A stretch of 64,000 nt of DNA from Diploptera punctata (GCA_030220185.1 JASPKZ010003844.1:3246001-3310000); one strand, 5' to 3'. Positions 43,147 through 55,803 are shown, counted from the stretch's first letter. The notes: generated from the letters alone by a model not told the origin. Numbers and translations: made by a program.

Positions 43147-43560
43147 TACATACATACATACATACATACATACATACATACATACATACATACATACATA
43201 CATACATACATACATACATACATACATACATACATACATACATACATACATACATACATACATACATACATACATACATACATACATACATACATACATA
43301 CATACATACATACATACATACATACATACATACATACATACATACATACATACATACATACATACATACATACATACATACATACATAAATACACGCATA
43401 CATGCATACATGCATACATGCGTACATGCGTACATGCGTACATGCATACATACATACATACATACATACATACATACATACATACATACATACATACATA
43501 CATACATACATACATACATACATACATACATACATACATACATACATACATACATACATA
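43147..43560. repeat. Long (CATA)n microsatellite
   Basis: About 100 units, with a variant patch (CATG/CGTA) at 43388-43445. It starts right after the LINE poly(A) tail. Confidence 0.98.
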
Positions 43561-44030
43561 AGGACTTTATTACACTAAAAGTAAGATACATACAATGTTA
43601 TTTACAAATATGAGTCGCACGGGCAGTAAGCCGTACGTGCTGTTGACAGTCCGTTACAATAAGTTGATGTTTGGTAATAATATACTTAAAACAAAAAAAG
43701 AAAACACAATGATATTACAATTAGATAACAATACAATTACATTATACATTAACTTAGTTACGTAGAATTATTAAGAAATAATTGTATTGCAATTTGTTAA
43801 CATATTTATTTATTCATGAATGAGTGTTGTTTTTATTTTCCGCGTTTTGTCCAGAAATCTACCCAAGTTTATCCAATTTTCTGGGCTTACCAATAACTCG
43901 TAACATGCCAATCTTTCACAAGTTGAATTTAGAAATCTTTCCGGTAATAACTTACGCCTCCAATATTACAAATCGTTAAATTTTCCTAATATATGTATCT
44001 CGTCGTCAAACCTCCCGCGCCTTGGACATA
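43561..44030 (-). mobile_element. LINE 3' region, family T3
   Basis: On the minus strand ORF2 ends RKLLPERFLNSTCERLACYE, SPENWINLGRFLDKTRKIK, stop. The 3' UTR has one unit of the block amplified at 56090-57362, then the CGGACTGTCAACAGCACGTA terminus. Confidence 0.82.
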
Positions 44031-44039
44031 TTCTCATAT

Positions 44040-44135
44040 CATTAATTCATTAATAATGGTACAGTACATAAACTATATGTAGACTTCAAAAAGGCATACG
44101 ATTCAATTAAGATGGAGAAGTTATATAGTTGCTAA
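44040..44135 (+). mobile_element. LINE family R1 RT scrap
   Basis: GTVHKLYVDFKKAYDSIKME: RT motif A of the R1 family. Nearly the same 100 bases recur at 45240-45340. Confidence 0.75.
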
Positions 44136-44349
44136 TTTTTTAAAATTTCCATACCCCTACCTGAACCAAGCAAGCCCTGATCCCTCTTTAAATCCTAGAT
44201 TGAGTACATAAGATTCTTTTCCCCAAACTTGTTTTAGGTCTCTTTGTAAAAACAGTGATCGTTTTCCCGCACATTCGGCCAAAATATTTTGTCGCTTTAT
44301 ATCTAAGTACCTCCTTCTTATTTAAATTATTATAAATTCTGGGAAGTCA

Positions 44350-45235
44350 CTAGCTTTCAGTATCGGTCATCAAAGTATATTAAACAAAATTGATTATTCA
44401 TCGTTAGTCCCTCTAATCTAAACCAAATTGATATTCCATTTAAATCCTTCGTGAAAATGTTTATACTTATTTTGGCCAAAATGTTAGTTGGTAGGTCCAT
44501 AAGCCTCTAAAATAAACTTGTAATAAATATATTGGATCTTTCATTTCCTAAAACGTATAAAGAAATTCCTCCCTTTATTAATTGAAAAAAAAGTAATTGT
44601 CCCAATTTTGATTATGCCGCATTTCGTTTATTGTGACTTGCTCTTAAACAACATGAGCATCGCATTCGGACAAAAACTGCAACGAGTGCACATTAAATAT
44701 GCAACCTCCATAGAATATCATATAACTCCAGCATAGCATTTTAAAATGTTGTGGAAAAAAAGTTAAATTTACTCCTGTAAATATAATTATAAACTGAACT
44801 TTTAATCATTTAGGATTTATTGATAATCCTGTAAATAGAGGGTATCATTGAATAAATCCTGCTATCTTGGCTCCGTTTGGAAGACTGGCTAAAGATACCC
44901 TTCTTCTTATACCACATTTTGTCCACTTGATCATCGCTATACTTTTTTCTACTCATTTCCATTCACTATCTTCCCACCTAAACTTAAAATACGATCGAGA
45001 GACAGGCTCTAGCTGTATTATCTGCATTGAATATCTCACTATTCTCTATCCTTCCTTGTTTCGGCTACCCGTCTTTGGAATTCGCTCCACTCTTATGACA
45101 ACGACCGCTTGACTAAAAAGTAGTTCAAAAATCAACTTGCCGAATATTTGATTAGACAGTATATTATTATAACCAAGTTCTGGATATATTTGATTATACT
45201 TTTATATTTTCCACTTCCATCAAGCCAATAGTTTA
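44350..45235 (+). mobile_element. Degenerate jockey/CR1-like LINE C-terminus
   Basis: Reads IMPHFVYCDLLLNNMSIAFG, KLQRVHIKYATSIEYHI and later TRLWNSLHSY plus a final FKNQLAEYLI. These are the post-RT landmarks of jockey/CR1-type polyproteins, in several frames. Confidence 0.7.
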
Positions 45236-45239
45236 ATCA

Positions 45240-46390
45240 AGTTGTAAGTTAATGTCATTAATTCATTAATAATGGTACAGTACATACTCTATATGTAGTT
45301 TTCAAAAAGGCATACGATTCAATTAAGAGGGAGAAGTTATATAGTATCCCGCTAGAGTTCGGAATTCCTAAAAAGTTAGTTAGACTTATAAGAATGTGTC
45401 TAAATGGCACAAAGAGTAGGGTGCGTGTAGGCAGTTTTCGGACACTTTTGAAATCCACAATGGGTTGAAGCTAGGAGATGAACTATCTCCTTTAGTATTT
45501 AATTTTGTACTAGAGCATGCCATCAAATTTTTTAGAGGATGAAGAAAGCCTACAACTCAATGGTATTAACAAGCTGTTACTTTATGCTGATGATGCAGTA
45601 CTGTTGGGCGATAGCGAGGAGATACAAAAGGCCAACACGCACACACTATTGAGTAACACTAATAAATTGGGACTGGAAGCAAATATCAATAAAACTAAAT
45701 AAATGGTCACACATAGAAATACATTGTATAAAGGAAATGGACAGCTAATGACAAATGAGGGAAATTTTAAGGAAGTGGTTGAATTTAAATACCTAGGAAC
45801 AATAATCGCAAATAGGAATGAGATGCACAAATAAATTAAACACTGGCTCAATTCTGGGAATGCTTGTTATTATGCGTTACAGAGACTCTTGATGTCCCAA
45901 CTCCTTTCAAAAAACGTTAAACTGAATATATATATACAACTTTTATTCCATCTGTTATATTGTACGGACGGGAAACATGTATTCTTACATTAAGGGAGGA
46001 GTAAGATTATGAGTATTCGAGAATAAAGTTCTGTGGAATAATGTTGGACCGAAGAGAGATCAAGAGACAAACGAATGGAGAAGACTACATAATAGATATT
46101 TATAGGAAACCAGATGTATTAATAACAGTTAAGTCTCGTAGACTCCAATGGGTAGGACATGTGGCACGAATGGGAAGTGAAAGAGGGGCATGGAAGTTCC
46201 TTGTAGGTAAACCAGAGGGGAAACGTCCGATTGGTTGACCAAGAATGCTGAGAGAGTAACTTTAATCATGATTTGAGGGAAATAAATTATACAGGGGATG
46301 ATTAGAAAACATTATCTCAGTATAGGAACGTACGGAAAGCTTATGTCCGCGCGGTAATGACCTACGGGTTGGATAGTACCAATGAGTTCA
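45240..46390 (+). mobile_element. LINE family R1, longest copy here
   Basis: Order of landmarks: FKKAYDSIKREKLYSI (RT motif A), GIPKKLVRLIRMCLNGTKS, decayed motif B, NKLLLYADDAVLLGDSEE (catalytic YADD), ANINKTK, EFKYLGTIIANRNEMHK, ALQRLLMSQLLSKNVKL, then SRRLQWVGHVARMGSERG, GKPEGKRPIG and the 3' end. About 1.15 kb, with stops throughout. The tetranucleotide-like tail suggests an RTE-type LINE, but the clade is not certain. Confidence 0.85.
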
Positions 46391-46394
46391 GTTG

Positions 46395-46890
46395 TTTCCT
46401 GTATACAACTTTCTCTTTTTTACGTATCTTAACAATATTCCAGAGGTCCCCATGTGGAGGTGAGGAGAGTGAATTTGACTACGTAAATTAATCCCTCCGG
46501 ATTTCACCAAAACTCTCCAAAAGGATTAAGCATAAATTATTTTACGTAGAGTTTTTGTTCGGTTAGAGATCAAGAAAACTCCGTTAACTTTCACCCCACA
46601 GAATATAAATATTCAACTAGTGCATTTTGTCACTCTCTTTTCTTTGAACAACTTTTCTTTTTCGTTTAAATTTGTATCGTGTTAATTATTATCTTTCTAT
46701 TCGCTGCAGATGACGTCAACAATGTAACATTTATGAATAGCAATTTTATATTATTGTGTTATTTTTTTAAACATATTTTTGGCGAATTATTATTGTTCTT
46801 ATGGTATTATTTGTTCATTCCAATTTTACAGATGCTTTAACAAATCACACTGCGATTACTTATATATATATATATATATATATATATCAT
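46395..46890. other. Stretch without recognised features
   Basis: Nothing supported apart from a (TA)n at 46861-46887. Confidence 0.4.
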
Positions 46891-46899
46891 ACAGTGATT

Positions 46900-47245
46900 A
46901 ACCTGTTGGTTCATTCTGGTTTCATGGAAGCTAGAATTGTTAAAATTGTTCAGACCATCTTCTGTGTGGGCGTCCAACATTTCTACTTCCGTATGGTTTA
47001 TAATTTAGCAATAATTTTGAAAATCTTTCTTCTGGCATTCTATCAACATGTTCTTTTCAGGCGTTCCTATATTTAATTATTCGGTCTGTAAGTTTAAAAA
47101 ATATTTCATTCCTTTCTTATATCTTCATTTCTTTTCTTATCCAGCAGAATATATCCTGCTATATTTCTAAAAAAATCCCATCTCAATTGCTTCCAATCTT
47201 TAATGATCGTCCACATTCTGATCCATACACCAATACAGGACTTTA
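46900..47245 (-). mobile_element. Degenerate LINE C-terminal fragment
   Basis: The minus strand reads VLYWCMDQNV, GYILLDKKRNEDIRKE and YGSRNVGRPHRRWSEQF across frames. Confidence 0.65.
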
Positions 47246-47254
47246 TATATATAT

Positions 47255-47605
47255 ATCCATTCATCCATAGTAATTCTGGCCGAGGGCAGGTCTTTCACTG
47301 CAATCATAGAATTTTCATGCTATGCTTTGCAGTTTTACTAGGGAATTATAGGTGTGGTAGCTTCCCGTTGCTTTCCACACCTATTAGGATGATGATGATA
47401 ATGATAAGAATGATGATGATGATGATGATGGTCATATGATTTCGGGGACCGTTTGGGCCTTAAAGTTTTCCTGACATTTGTCTTACAGGTGAGAAAAAAA
47501 ACCGATAAAAACCTCACCCAGAAAAACTGCCCCGACCGGGGATCGAACCCGGGCCCGCTGTGTGGCAAGGCAGCACGCTACCTCGAGACCATAGCGGTGG
47601 ACTAT
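47255..47605 (-). mobile_element. SINE family S1, full length
   Basis: The minus strand begins GTCCACCGCTATGGTCTCGA, B box GGGTTCGATCCCCGG, complete body, and ends ACTATGGATGAATGG. TA-rich flanks on both sides (ACTATATATA versus ACTTTATATA) look like a target duplication. Confidence 0.9.
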
Positions 47606-47638
47606 ATATATTCTATGAAATAGTGTACATCATTAATA

Positions 47639-48269
47639 ACGGGCTTCCAATATAAATCCGGACCGGCCTCACGGGGTTTCACCCGTCAGGCAGCGCTCTC
47701 TCCTCGTCCGCATTTCACTCTGCCAGCCGCTCGTCCTTGAACTAGTCAGTTTACTATCCTTCGACAAGATGAGACGTCAGCTGACATTAGAGCAGCGCAT
47801 TTATGTGTGTAAATGTTATTATAAATACGAATCGCGTTCGCGAGAAATTTATTCGGAACTTCCCTGGACAATTACCTCCTTCCAGATCGACAATCCACGA
47901 TCTTGTGACTAAATTTGAGACCACTGGTTCAGTACAAAATAAGAAACACACGCGTAGGCGTACGGCTCTCACCGAAGAAAAATTAGACGAAATTGGCGAA
48001 AATTTGGAACGTTCACCACAAAAATCATCACCGAAATTAGCACAACAAGTTGGGATTTCAGTATCTTCTGCACATACAGCAACAAAATTGTGTTTACTCG
48101 GTATAATGCCTGTTTAACTGCGGGCGGACAACATTTCCAGCATTTTCTATAAGGTAAGAAACTGTTCAAGGACGGGTGGCAGTCAGGGTGAATTGCGGGA
48201 GGAAGAGACAGCACTGCGAGCCGGGTGAAACTCCGTGAGGCCGGTCCGGTTTTATATTGGAAGCCCGGG
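47639..48269 (+). mobile_element. Short mariner-type element with ~45-bp TIRs
   Basis: The left end GGGCTTCCAATATAAATCCG and the right end, inverted, GGGCTTCCAATATAAAACCG continue to match to ACCCG; TA borders both. From 47769, MRRQLTLEQRIYVCKCYYKY and later RSTIHDLVTKFETTGSVQNK, TALTEEKLDEIGENLE and SPKLAQQVGISVSSAH are the N-terminal DNA-binding part of a mariner-like transposase (DUF4817-type). The catalytic half is absent: the reading frame stops at 48117 and the right TIR follows. Confidence 0.88.
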
Positions 48270-48488
48270 TAGTAATGAAATTGCAATCCAGCATTGGCAC
48301 TGAAAAAAACAAGAAAAATCTTCTGTCGGATTACCTAGTGAGTAGGTTCAAACTGTAGCGTTCGAAACTCATATTTCGGAGGCCCTGAGTTAAAATTTCG
48401 GTTGCCGACCTACCTGACTAAGATGTTTCGTTTATATTATCAATCTACAAGACAAATGCTAAACGGAGATTTCATTACCATAATTAAT

Positions 48489-48793
48489 CTATCCATAGTA
48501 ATTCTGCCCGAAGCATTTTCATGCTATGCTTGCAGCTTTACTAGGGAATTGTAGGTGTGGTAGCTTCCCGTTGCTTTCCACACCGGTGAAGGATGATGAT
48601 AAGATGATGGTGATGATGATGGCCATATGATTTCGAGGACCGTTTGGGCCTTAAAGTTTTCCTGACATTTGTCTTACAGGTGAGGAAAAACCCCGATAAA
48701 AACCTCACCCAGAAAAACTGCCCCGACTGGGGATCGAACCCGGGCCCGCTGCGTGACAAGGCAGCACGCTACCTCGAGACCACAGCGGTGGAC
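48489..48793 (-). mobile_element. SINE family S1 with 13-bp TSD
   Basis: Full head and body on the minus strand. TACCATAATTAAT flanks it at 48476-48488 and 48794-48806. Confidence 0.93.
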
Positions 48794-48957
48794 TACCATA
48801 ATTAATTTCATAATTAATTAAAATTAATATTAATACTAATAAAATTCATTGTTTAAAACCGTTTATATCGATAGTCATAAAATATAATTAAAATATGTAC
48901 CTTCTTAGGTCAGTGCGTCGTCCTCAACTTGTAAAAAGATATGTATTAATGTATTAT

Positions 48958-49664
48958 CCGGCTGATTTCCATGAAGCTTCTCAGTAAGATGAATGTCTCC
49001 TGGAAGCGTTACGAGCGCTTCGCAGGACAAGGATTTTGGAAGGGCTGCTTCCTCTGAGCCTCAAAACATGCTCCTCTGGTTATCCACCTCCCAAGAGAGG
49101 GCTGCTTCTTCCGCTCTTCAAGCCCTACAAGTTTAACTGTGCCATTCCTTGTCGCCCTGTTGACCGTTGAAGACTTGACGCCCAATGTGGATACAGACGC
49201 CATTCCCTCGTTGTGAGCTATACTTAGTTCCCCTCGCCTCTTACCCACCAGCAAGATTAACCTAAGTAAATCTTCCCCAGTAGGTCGTCTGGTTCATCGG
49301 GTACTAAGCCCCCCCCCCACCACGTCAAACTTGGGCTCCACTGAAAAAACAGAAAGATAGAATACAGACGGCGGAGTTGAGGTTCCTAAGACAACTTAAA
49401 GGATGTACAAGACTTGATAGAATAAGGAATGAGGATATAAGAGAAGAATTGAAAGTACAGCCTTTATTGGATAAGGTCACGAATTACAGACAGAAATGGA
49501 CTGACCATATGGATGGAATGAGTAAGGAGAGATATCCATTGTTAGCAAGAAATTATCAAGCAAGAGGAAGACGTGATGTTGGAAGACCTAGAGACGTTGG
49601 GCTGATGCGTTATGAAGTCGGAACGGGCAATTGCCTAATCCCTGGAGTGATGATGATGATGATG
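48958..49664 (+). mobile_element. Internally deleted LINE with 13-bp TSD
   Basis: ATTAATGTATTAT at 48945-48957 and 49665-49677. The first 370 bases (starting CCGGCTGATTTCCATGAAGC) carry no RT. From about 49365 it encodes AELRFLRQLKGCTRLDRIRN, MDGMSKERYPLLARNY and GRRDVGRPRDVG, then (GAT)n. A 5' region fused to the 3' coding end. Confidence 0.85.
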
Positions 49665-49754
49665 ATTAATGTATTATGCTTAATTTACAGAAGTCACATG
49701 AATACAGAAAAATATAGACATACACAACCTACTAGTATTACCCGAACACCCTAG

Positions 49755-50250
49755 CTAGACGCGATATGACGAAAGAGCTTCAAGCCGTTTCAAAAAAATG
49801 AAGTAAATTAAACTACGCCGTGTCGGCAGAAACATTTCGTCGTTATAACCTGGTATAGCGTCGCAGTAAGTTGCTAAATGCATATGAAATTGGTGTCAAT
49901 AGAAATAGAAACTCAAAGAATTTATAATTGGTATGTTGACAGAAACCACAGATGGTAGCACAAGAAAAAATGGAGCTTCTTTACAACATGTGACGTGAAA
50001 AATTGTTCCAATCATACACCATTCGAATGCGCCAACAAACACCAAGCGGTTTACATTATGAAATCACATGATGCAGCCAACATATACACGATATTTGACG
50101 AATCTAGAAGCTAACCTAACGCAATTTAAGTACTCTAACCTATGAAAGACTAACTTAAAACTAACCAAACGCAATTTAAGCACTCTAACTTATGAAGGAA
50201 TGCAACGCAAAAATAAATACGAGCAGTAAGTTCTGAAATTTTGAAATATA
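49755..50250. other. Stretch without recognised features
   Basis: Only a small direct repeat (ACGCAATTTAAG ... ACTCTAAC, twice at 50119-50190) is visible. Confidence 0.45.
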
Positions 50251-50254
50251 TGAG

Positions 50255-50985
50255 GACAATATCAATAAAATTAATTATATGGTCACACGCAGAAATGCAT
50301 TATATAATGAAAATGGACAGCTAATGACAAATGAGGGAAATTTGAAGAAGTTGCTGAATTCAAATACCTAGGAACAATAATCACAAATAGGAATGAGATG
50401 CACAAAGAAATTAAACATAGGCTCAATTCTGGAAATGCGTGCTATTATGCATTGAAGAGCCTTTTGATGCCCCAACTCCTTTCAAAAAACGTTAAACTGA
50501 AAATATATAAAGCTATTATTCTATCAGTTATATTATATGGGTGCGAAACATGGACTCTTACTTTAAGGGAAGAAATGAGATTACGAGTATTTGAGAATAA
50601 AGTTCTTTGGAAAATTTTTGGACCAAAGAGACATTAACAGACAGGTGAATGGAGAAGACTACATTACAACATGGTCTTTATAGGAAGCCAGATGTAATAA
50701 GAACAGTTAAGTCTCGTAGACTCCGATGGGCAGGACATGTTGCACGTATGGGGAATGAAAGACGTGCATGGAAGCTTCTTGTAGGAAAGCCAGACGGAAA
50801 ACACCCAGTTGGTAGACCAAGAATGAGGTGGGAGAATAACACTAACTATGATTTGAGGGAAGTAGATTATACAGGGGACGATTGGAAAGCATTAGCTCAG
50901 GATATGGATGTATGGAGAGTTTATGTCCGCGCGGACATGAACCTACGGGTTCGATAGTGCCAATGAGTAAGTAAGTAAGTATGTG
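50255..50985 (+). mobile_element. LINE family R1 3' part, well preserved
   Basis: Two long frames: MHKEIKHRLNSGNACYYALK, SVILYGCETWTLTLREEM, RVFENKVLWKIFGPKR (50398-50637), then LYRKPDVIRTVKSRRLRWAG, GKHPVGRPRMRWENNTNYD, VYVRADMNLRVR (50649-50957). One frameshift separates them. Tail GAGTAAGTAAGTAAG. Confidence 0.9.
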
Positions 50986-51341
50986 TACAATTAATTAGTA
51001 CATTCTCTGTGTTGGTAGTACTGTAACCGTCTTTGTTGTTGTACAGAATATTCGTTAAAATCAATATGGCTGCAACGTCTTCATGCTACATATGTAGTTA
51101 AATATCATAGAACAATGTATTGAATTAATCGTTAGAAAAAATGTGAAAATCGTTGTAAATGGTGGAAAATAATCTGATAAATGAAACCCTAAAATGAAAT
51201 TTGACAGGAATGTATGAAGGAATTTAATAACTCGCGGTGCAGGTTATAAAGAATGGCCTTGTTTCCCGTTAATTTAATTGTCGTTAAGGTAGCGTTGGAG
51301 ACAAATAAGTTATGTTGAATGGTATGAAAGTAAAATTTATA

Positions 51342-51966
51342 AGACTATTTAACTCATGTCGCAAATGGTAGTCAATGACCAATCACGATTCAATGAATTC
51401 TGTTTTACACTAATCACAATCGTGTTTCACCTCGCTCTTTATCAGCTCCTGCTTTTGTGATAAAGAAAGCTCCTCCTTTTTTTAATATTCTGAACAGGTT
51501 AGACCATTACTTTTCTCCAACAAATACATTGAATATAGCAAATAATGAATAGATTCAGTGATTTTACTGAGTTGTTTATTCAAAATATAAATGATTGACC
51601 TATAATGTTGATTATAATAGTTTGATGTGTTTCATTATTTCTCCACTAGAGTGCATTCTTACAATATTGCGATCCTATTTGGCAATAAATAATATGATCG
51701 AGTTGCAGTGAATATACATAACCTCACATTTCTAATTTGTTTTCAAACGTCGCCGTTTTCATTAACTGTATAAATATTTTAAAACACCGGTAAATATATT
51801 CAAATATTTTTTTTTAGTGAAGAGCTTCATTTTATTCGTTAAATAGTCCTATCAAATGCCACTCTTGATTTCCAAATTCTCTAGAAAAATTCATTTCTCA
51901 CTTCGTGAGTCGTGAATTTATCGATAATTTGGAAATCACTGGTGGTATTACTTATGATAAAGTAAT
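51342..51966 (+). repeat. Repeat family A, copy 6
   Basis: Starts GACTATTTAACTCATGTCGC, contains TCCACTAGAGTGCATTCTTA and AAACGTCGCCGTTTTCATTA, and ends with the terminal hairpin region (GAAATCACTGGTGGTATTAC). Confidence 0.85.
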
Positions 51967-52329
51967 TGTGCGCATGGGAACCAAGATCTATTTTCCAGCT
52001 GACCTCAGAGATCTCCTGACTTAACTGTCTGTGGCTTATTTTATGGGGTCGCGTAGAGACCTTTGTCTATATACTGTACTTCCACTACTACCTCAAAATC
52101 TGCAAGACCTCCGACTGCCGCCATCGAATCCATCCCATAGATATATATGTTGGAGTGTGTGTGGTATGAGTGCGAATATCGCCTTGATATCTGCAGAGTG
52201 ATACGTGGAGCATATACCGAGTGTCTTTTAAGTAGGTGCTTTTTTTTTTTTTTTTTTAGTTTCCCTTTCTAATGACACCAGTTTCCAATAACTGGTTGTG
52301 TTGTAAGCATGGAATGTTTCTGCAGACAC

Positions 52330-52610
52330 AGTGTGGTGATCTTGAAGAAAATTTTCGGGCTGTAGGACGTTTCGCCAGAGACTGGGTCTGGCATCCTCAA
52401 GGGTTGTCTTGAGACTGGCAATTCTGTCCACTGTCTGTCCTATTTGTACGTTCACCTCGATGTGTTCGTAAGTTACAGTGGACAGAATTGCCAGTCACAA
52501 GACAACCCTTGAAGGATGCCAGACGCAGTCTCTGACGAAACGTCGGGGAACTACAAGCCTCACGACCACGGCCCTCAGCCCGAAAATCTTCTTCAAGATC
52601 ATCATAGCAA
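52330..52610. repeat. Inverted repeat of a ~110-bp segment
   Basis: GTGGACAGAATTGCCAGTC occurs at about 52481-52500, and its inverse at about 52412-52432. Matching continues outwards over ACAACCCTTGA, GGATGCCAGAC, CAGTCTCTG and CGAAACGTC. The two arms read as similar peptides (VDRIAS.KTTLE). Head-to-head copies of an unnamed repeat. Confidence 0.75.
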
Positions 52611-52689
52611 CTCCGGCCCTGAAAGTCTACGGGAATACAACAGTGTGGTATATTTGGTACATAAAATTGGATGTAGGATAATTTTCAAA

Positions 52690-53500
52690 TCCTGGTGCGG
52701 TATGCTGATGTAGTACTAATGAGCGATAGCGAGGGAATACTAAAGGCCATCACGCACACACTATTGAATAACACTAAGAAATTGGAACTGGAACTAAATA
52801 TCAATAAAACTAAATATATGGACACACATAGAAGTACATTATATAATGGAAATGGACAGCTAATGACAAATGAGGGAAATTTTGAATTCAAATACCTACG
52901 AACAATAATCGCAATTAGGAATGAGATGCAGAAATAAATTAAACATAGGCTCGATTATGGAAATGCATGCTATTATGCATTACAGAAACTGTTGACGTCT
53001 GAACTCCTTTCAAAAAACGTTAAACTGAAAATGAATAAGAATATTATTCTAGCACTTATATTATATGGATGCGAAACATGGACTCTTACTTCAAGGGAGG
53101 AAAGGAGATTACGAGTATTTGAGAATAAAGTTCTTAGAAATTTTTTTGAACCAAAGAGAGATGAACAGATGGGTGAATGGAGAAAGCTACATAATGGTAA
53201 ACTACATGGTCTTTATAGGAAGCCAGATATAATAATAACAGTTAAGTTTCGTAGACTGCGATGGGCACGAATGGGGAATGATAGACGTGCATGGAAGCTT
53301 CTTGTAGGAAAACCAGAGGGAATACGCCCAGTTGGTAGACCAAGAGTGAGGTGGGAGAATAACATTAACTATGATTTGAAGGAAGTAGATTATACAGGGA
53401 ATGGTTGGAAAACATTAGCTCAGGATAGGGGTGTATTGAGAGCTTACGTCGCGCGGCCATGAACCTACGGGTTGTATAGTGCTAGTGAGTTAGTTAGTTA
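52690..53500 (+). mobile_element. LINE family R1 3' part
   Basis: LRYADVVLMSDSEGIL (YADV, degraded YADD), LNINKTKYMDTHRSTLYNG, then 52992-53462 open: ALILYGCETWTLTSREERRL, FRRLRWARMGNDRRAWKLLV (with GHV deleted), GRPRVRWENNINYDLKE. Tail TGAGTTAGTTAG. Confidence 0.9.
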
Positions 53501-53509
53501 TACCAGAAG

Positions 53510-54350
53510 CCTGTCGATTTAATTAAAGCCAAGTTCTCGTACTCTTTTTTCTTGTCACATTATCCGGATATTTTCCCGCCTCTTCTGATAGTAGTTTGTA
53601 AATGCCATAAATTGTTTGTATCAAATTGACGGAAAAAGAAAATATATAGTTTTAATCAATGATATATATGTTTTACACACTTGTGTGGTATTTCCCTTAC
53701 GTTAAATTGGATGTTTCAAGGTAAGCTATAATAATGTATGTAATCTGTGAAAGGTAACCTTAAAGATGATTTATGATTGATAAGCACTAGCAGTTGATAT
53801 AGGGGGCATTTTTTTCTGCACAGCATGCCTCTATGATAATAACTTGTTAATATTGTTCATAGGTGTTCTTTCTGAAATGAAATAATGTTTTTTATTATTT
53901 CAGCTGGCTTTTGATAAAATACACGTTATTGTATTTTATTGAAATATGCAATTATTTTGAAATAAACAGGTAAGTTATCAGGATAACTGTGGTAACATAT
54001 CAGGACACTGTGGTGTTGTTGCATGTTTTGATTATTGATGGAAAATTCCTACTATGCGCTATATTCTTTTTCCTTAAGCCACAGGGTATATAAATAGTGG
54101 TGGGTTTGATGACACTAAAACTATACAACAACTGTCAGGTAACTATGTTAAATTGTATATCCACATTTATGAGCTGTATACAAACTGACGCAGAGGTCTT
54201 AAGGCAATTTATTAGAGATGGTAGAGGGATATGAATTGGATATTTCAATGTAAGAACATATTGGTCTGCGGTGTCTATGGGATTCCTTGAACAATTGGAA
54301 AGTATGTAGAAACCGTTTTTTATTGCGCCAACCATTGAATTAATAAAGGT
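53510..54350. other. Stretch without recognised features
   Basis: No supported gene or repeat. Confidence 0.4.
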
Positions 54351-54472
54351 AATGATACTCGATTACTGGTAGCATATCATCAAGGTTTGTGGGGCGCGAG
54401 ATCGCAAGGTCCACAAACCTCTGTCAACGGCAGGAGAAGAGGGTAATATTGATATCCCTTACTCCGTCCGAC

Positions 54473-54473
<1 letters not shown>

Positions 54474-54518
<45 letters not shown>
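54474..54518. repeat. (ATT)n microsatellite
   Basis: Fifteen ATT units at the left edge of a LINE fragment. Confidence 0.95.
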
Positions 54519-54519
<1 letters not shown>

Positions 54520-54524
54520 ATAAG

Positions 54525-54817
54525 GAAATTAAAAACATGATGGAAGCAGAAGAAAGCATAATTGAAAGAATTGAGGATAAGGAATTAAAATGGTTAGGAC
54601 ATATTTTAAGAATGGAAGATAAGCGATGGCCGAAATTACTATATCGATGGCAATCGACCAGAAAGAAGAAAACAGGGAGACCAAAGATAACACGGAAGGA
54701 AAACATGAGCATAGTAATGCAAGCAAGAGGCTAAGCATTGAAGATGCCCAAGATCGTAGGCTTTGGAGGTTTGGCTAGGGAAGACGGCAGGAGCTGTAAA
54801 AACCCGAAGACAGATAG

Positions 54818-54860
<43 letters not shown>

Positions 54861-54874
54861 GTAGTAGTAGTAGT

Positions 54875-54940
<66 letters not shown>

Positions 54941-55065
54941 CTCCTGGAGTCAGGGAATATATTTAAACATGAAGGAGAAATATCTACATCCAGGAGATTG
55001 GATAGACCGACAAAATTGGCTATTGGGAATCGGACGATGTCATATACATTAATCAGCCGATTATC
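54525..55065 (+). mobile_element. LINE C-terminal fragment split by (TTA)n
   Basis: IIERIEDKELKWLGHILRME and TRKKKTGRPKITRKENMSIV at 54537-54735. After a 118-bp (TTA)/(TAG) tract at 54820-54937 the trailing block CTGGAGTCAGGGAATATATT shared with 9660-9800 appears. Confidence 0.78.
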
Positions 55066-55073
55066 TATCTATC

Positions 55074-55104
<31 letters not shown>

Positions 55105-55230
55105 TTATTATTATTATTGTTGTTGTTCGTTCTAGATAATTCCGTCCGGCATACTTCTCTTTAGGTTTTTGTAGTAAGCCTATTGTTTATTTTTCAGTAG
55201 AATGAGGAGCTGGCCCATTGCTTATTTATT

Positions 55231-55803
55231 TAATGTAAACGGCGATGTTTGAAAACAAATGAGAAACGATTGGTACGCCTCATTTGCTTCTTTTGTTCAT
55301 CACTGCAACCAGATCATAATATTATTTATTGCCAAAGGATCGCAATGTTGTAAGAATGCACCCTAGTGGAGAAATTTATAACCAACGTTATAGGTAATAA
55401 TTAATTTGATGTCCTATGATGTAAATATGTCAATTATATTTTTCTGCAACGTCATTTCCTGGAAAATAATTCGTTTAAGAAAATGCAAACAGTGGTTTCT
55501 TTTTTTTTTTTTTTTTTTGGTATAATCAATTGTTACAAATGTTTTTATATTATCTATCGCATGTGCTTTCTGCTGACAATCATGCACTATATATACAATC
55601 TGGTAGCCTATTTCTTGGAGGGTCGGTCACTGCAAAATAATGCTATGATCTATTTAGAATGTTAAAAAGGAGGTGCTATCTTTATTATGATAAACTTTAG
55701 TTGGTAAATTTTAGGGAAAACACGACTGTGATTGGTTGTAAATAAAAAATCATTGAAATGTGATTGGTCGTTGACTCCCAATTGGCGCATGAGTTAAATA
55801 GTC
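55231..55803 (-). repeat. Repeat family A, copy 7
   Basis: Starts within the family at AACGGCGATGTTTGAAAACA and runs to GCGCATGAGTTAAATAGTC. It lacks the terminal hairpin end. Closest to copy 3. Confidence 0.83.

Noticed and set aside
43066..43613. Long open frames of MYVC or IHTY repeats on both strands
   Set aside because: They are translations of the (CATA)n microsatellite, open in all frames because the unit contains no stop in phase.
49009..49254. Minus-strand 81-codon frame
   Set aside because: Lies in the 5' region of a LINE derivative bounded by a 13-bp TSD; no motif or conservation evidence.
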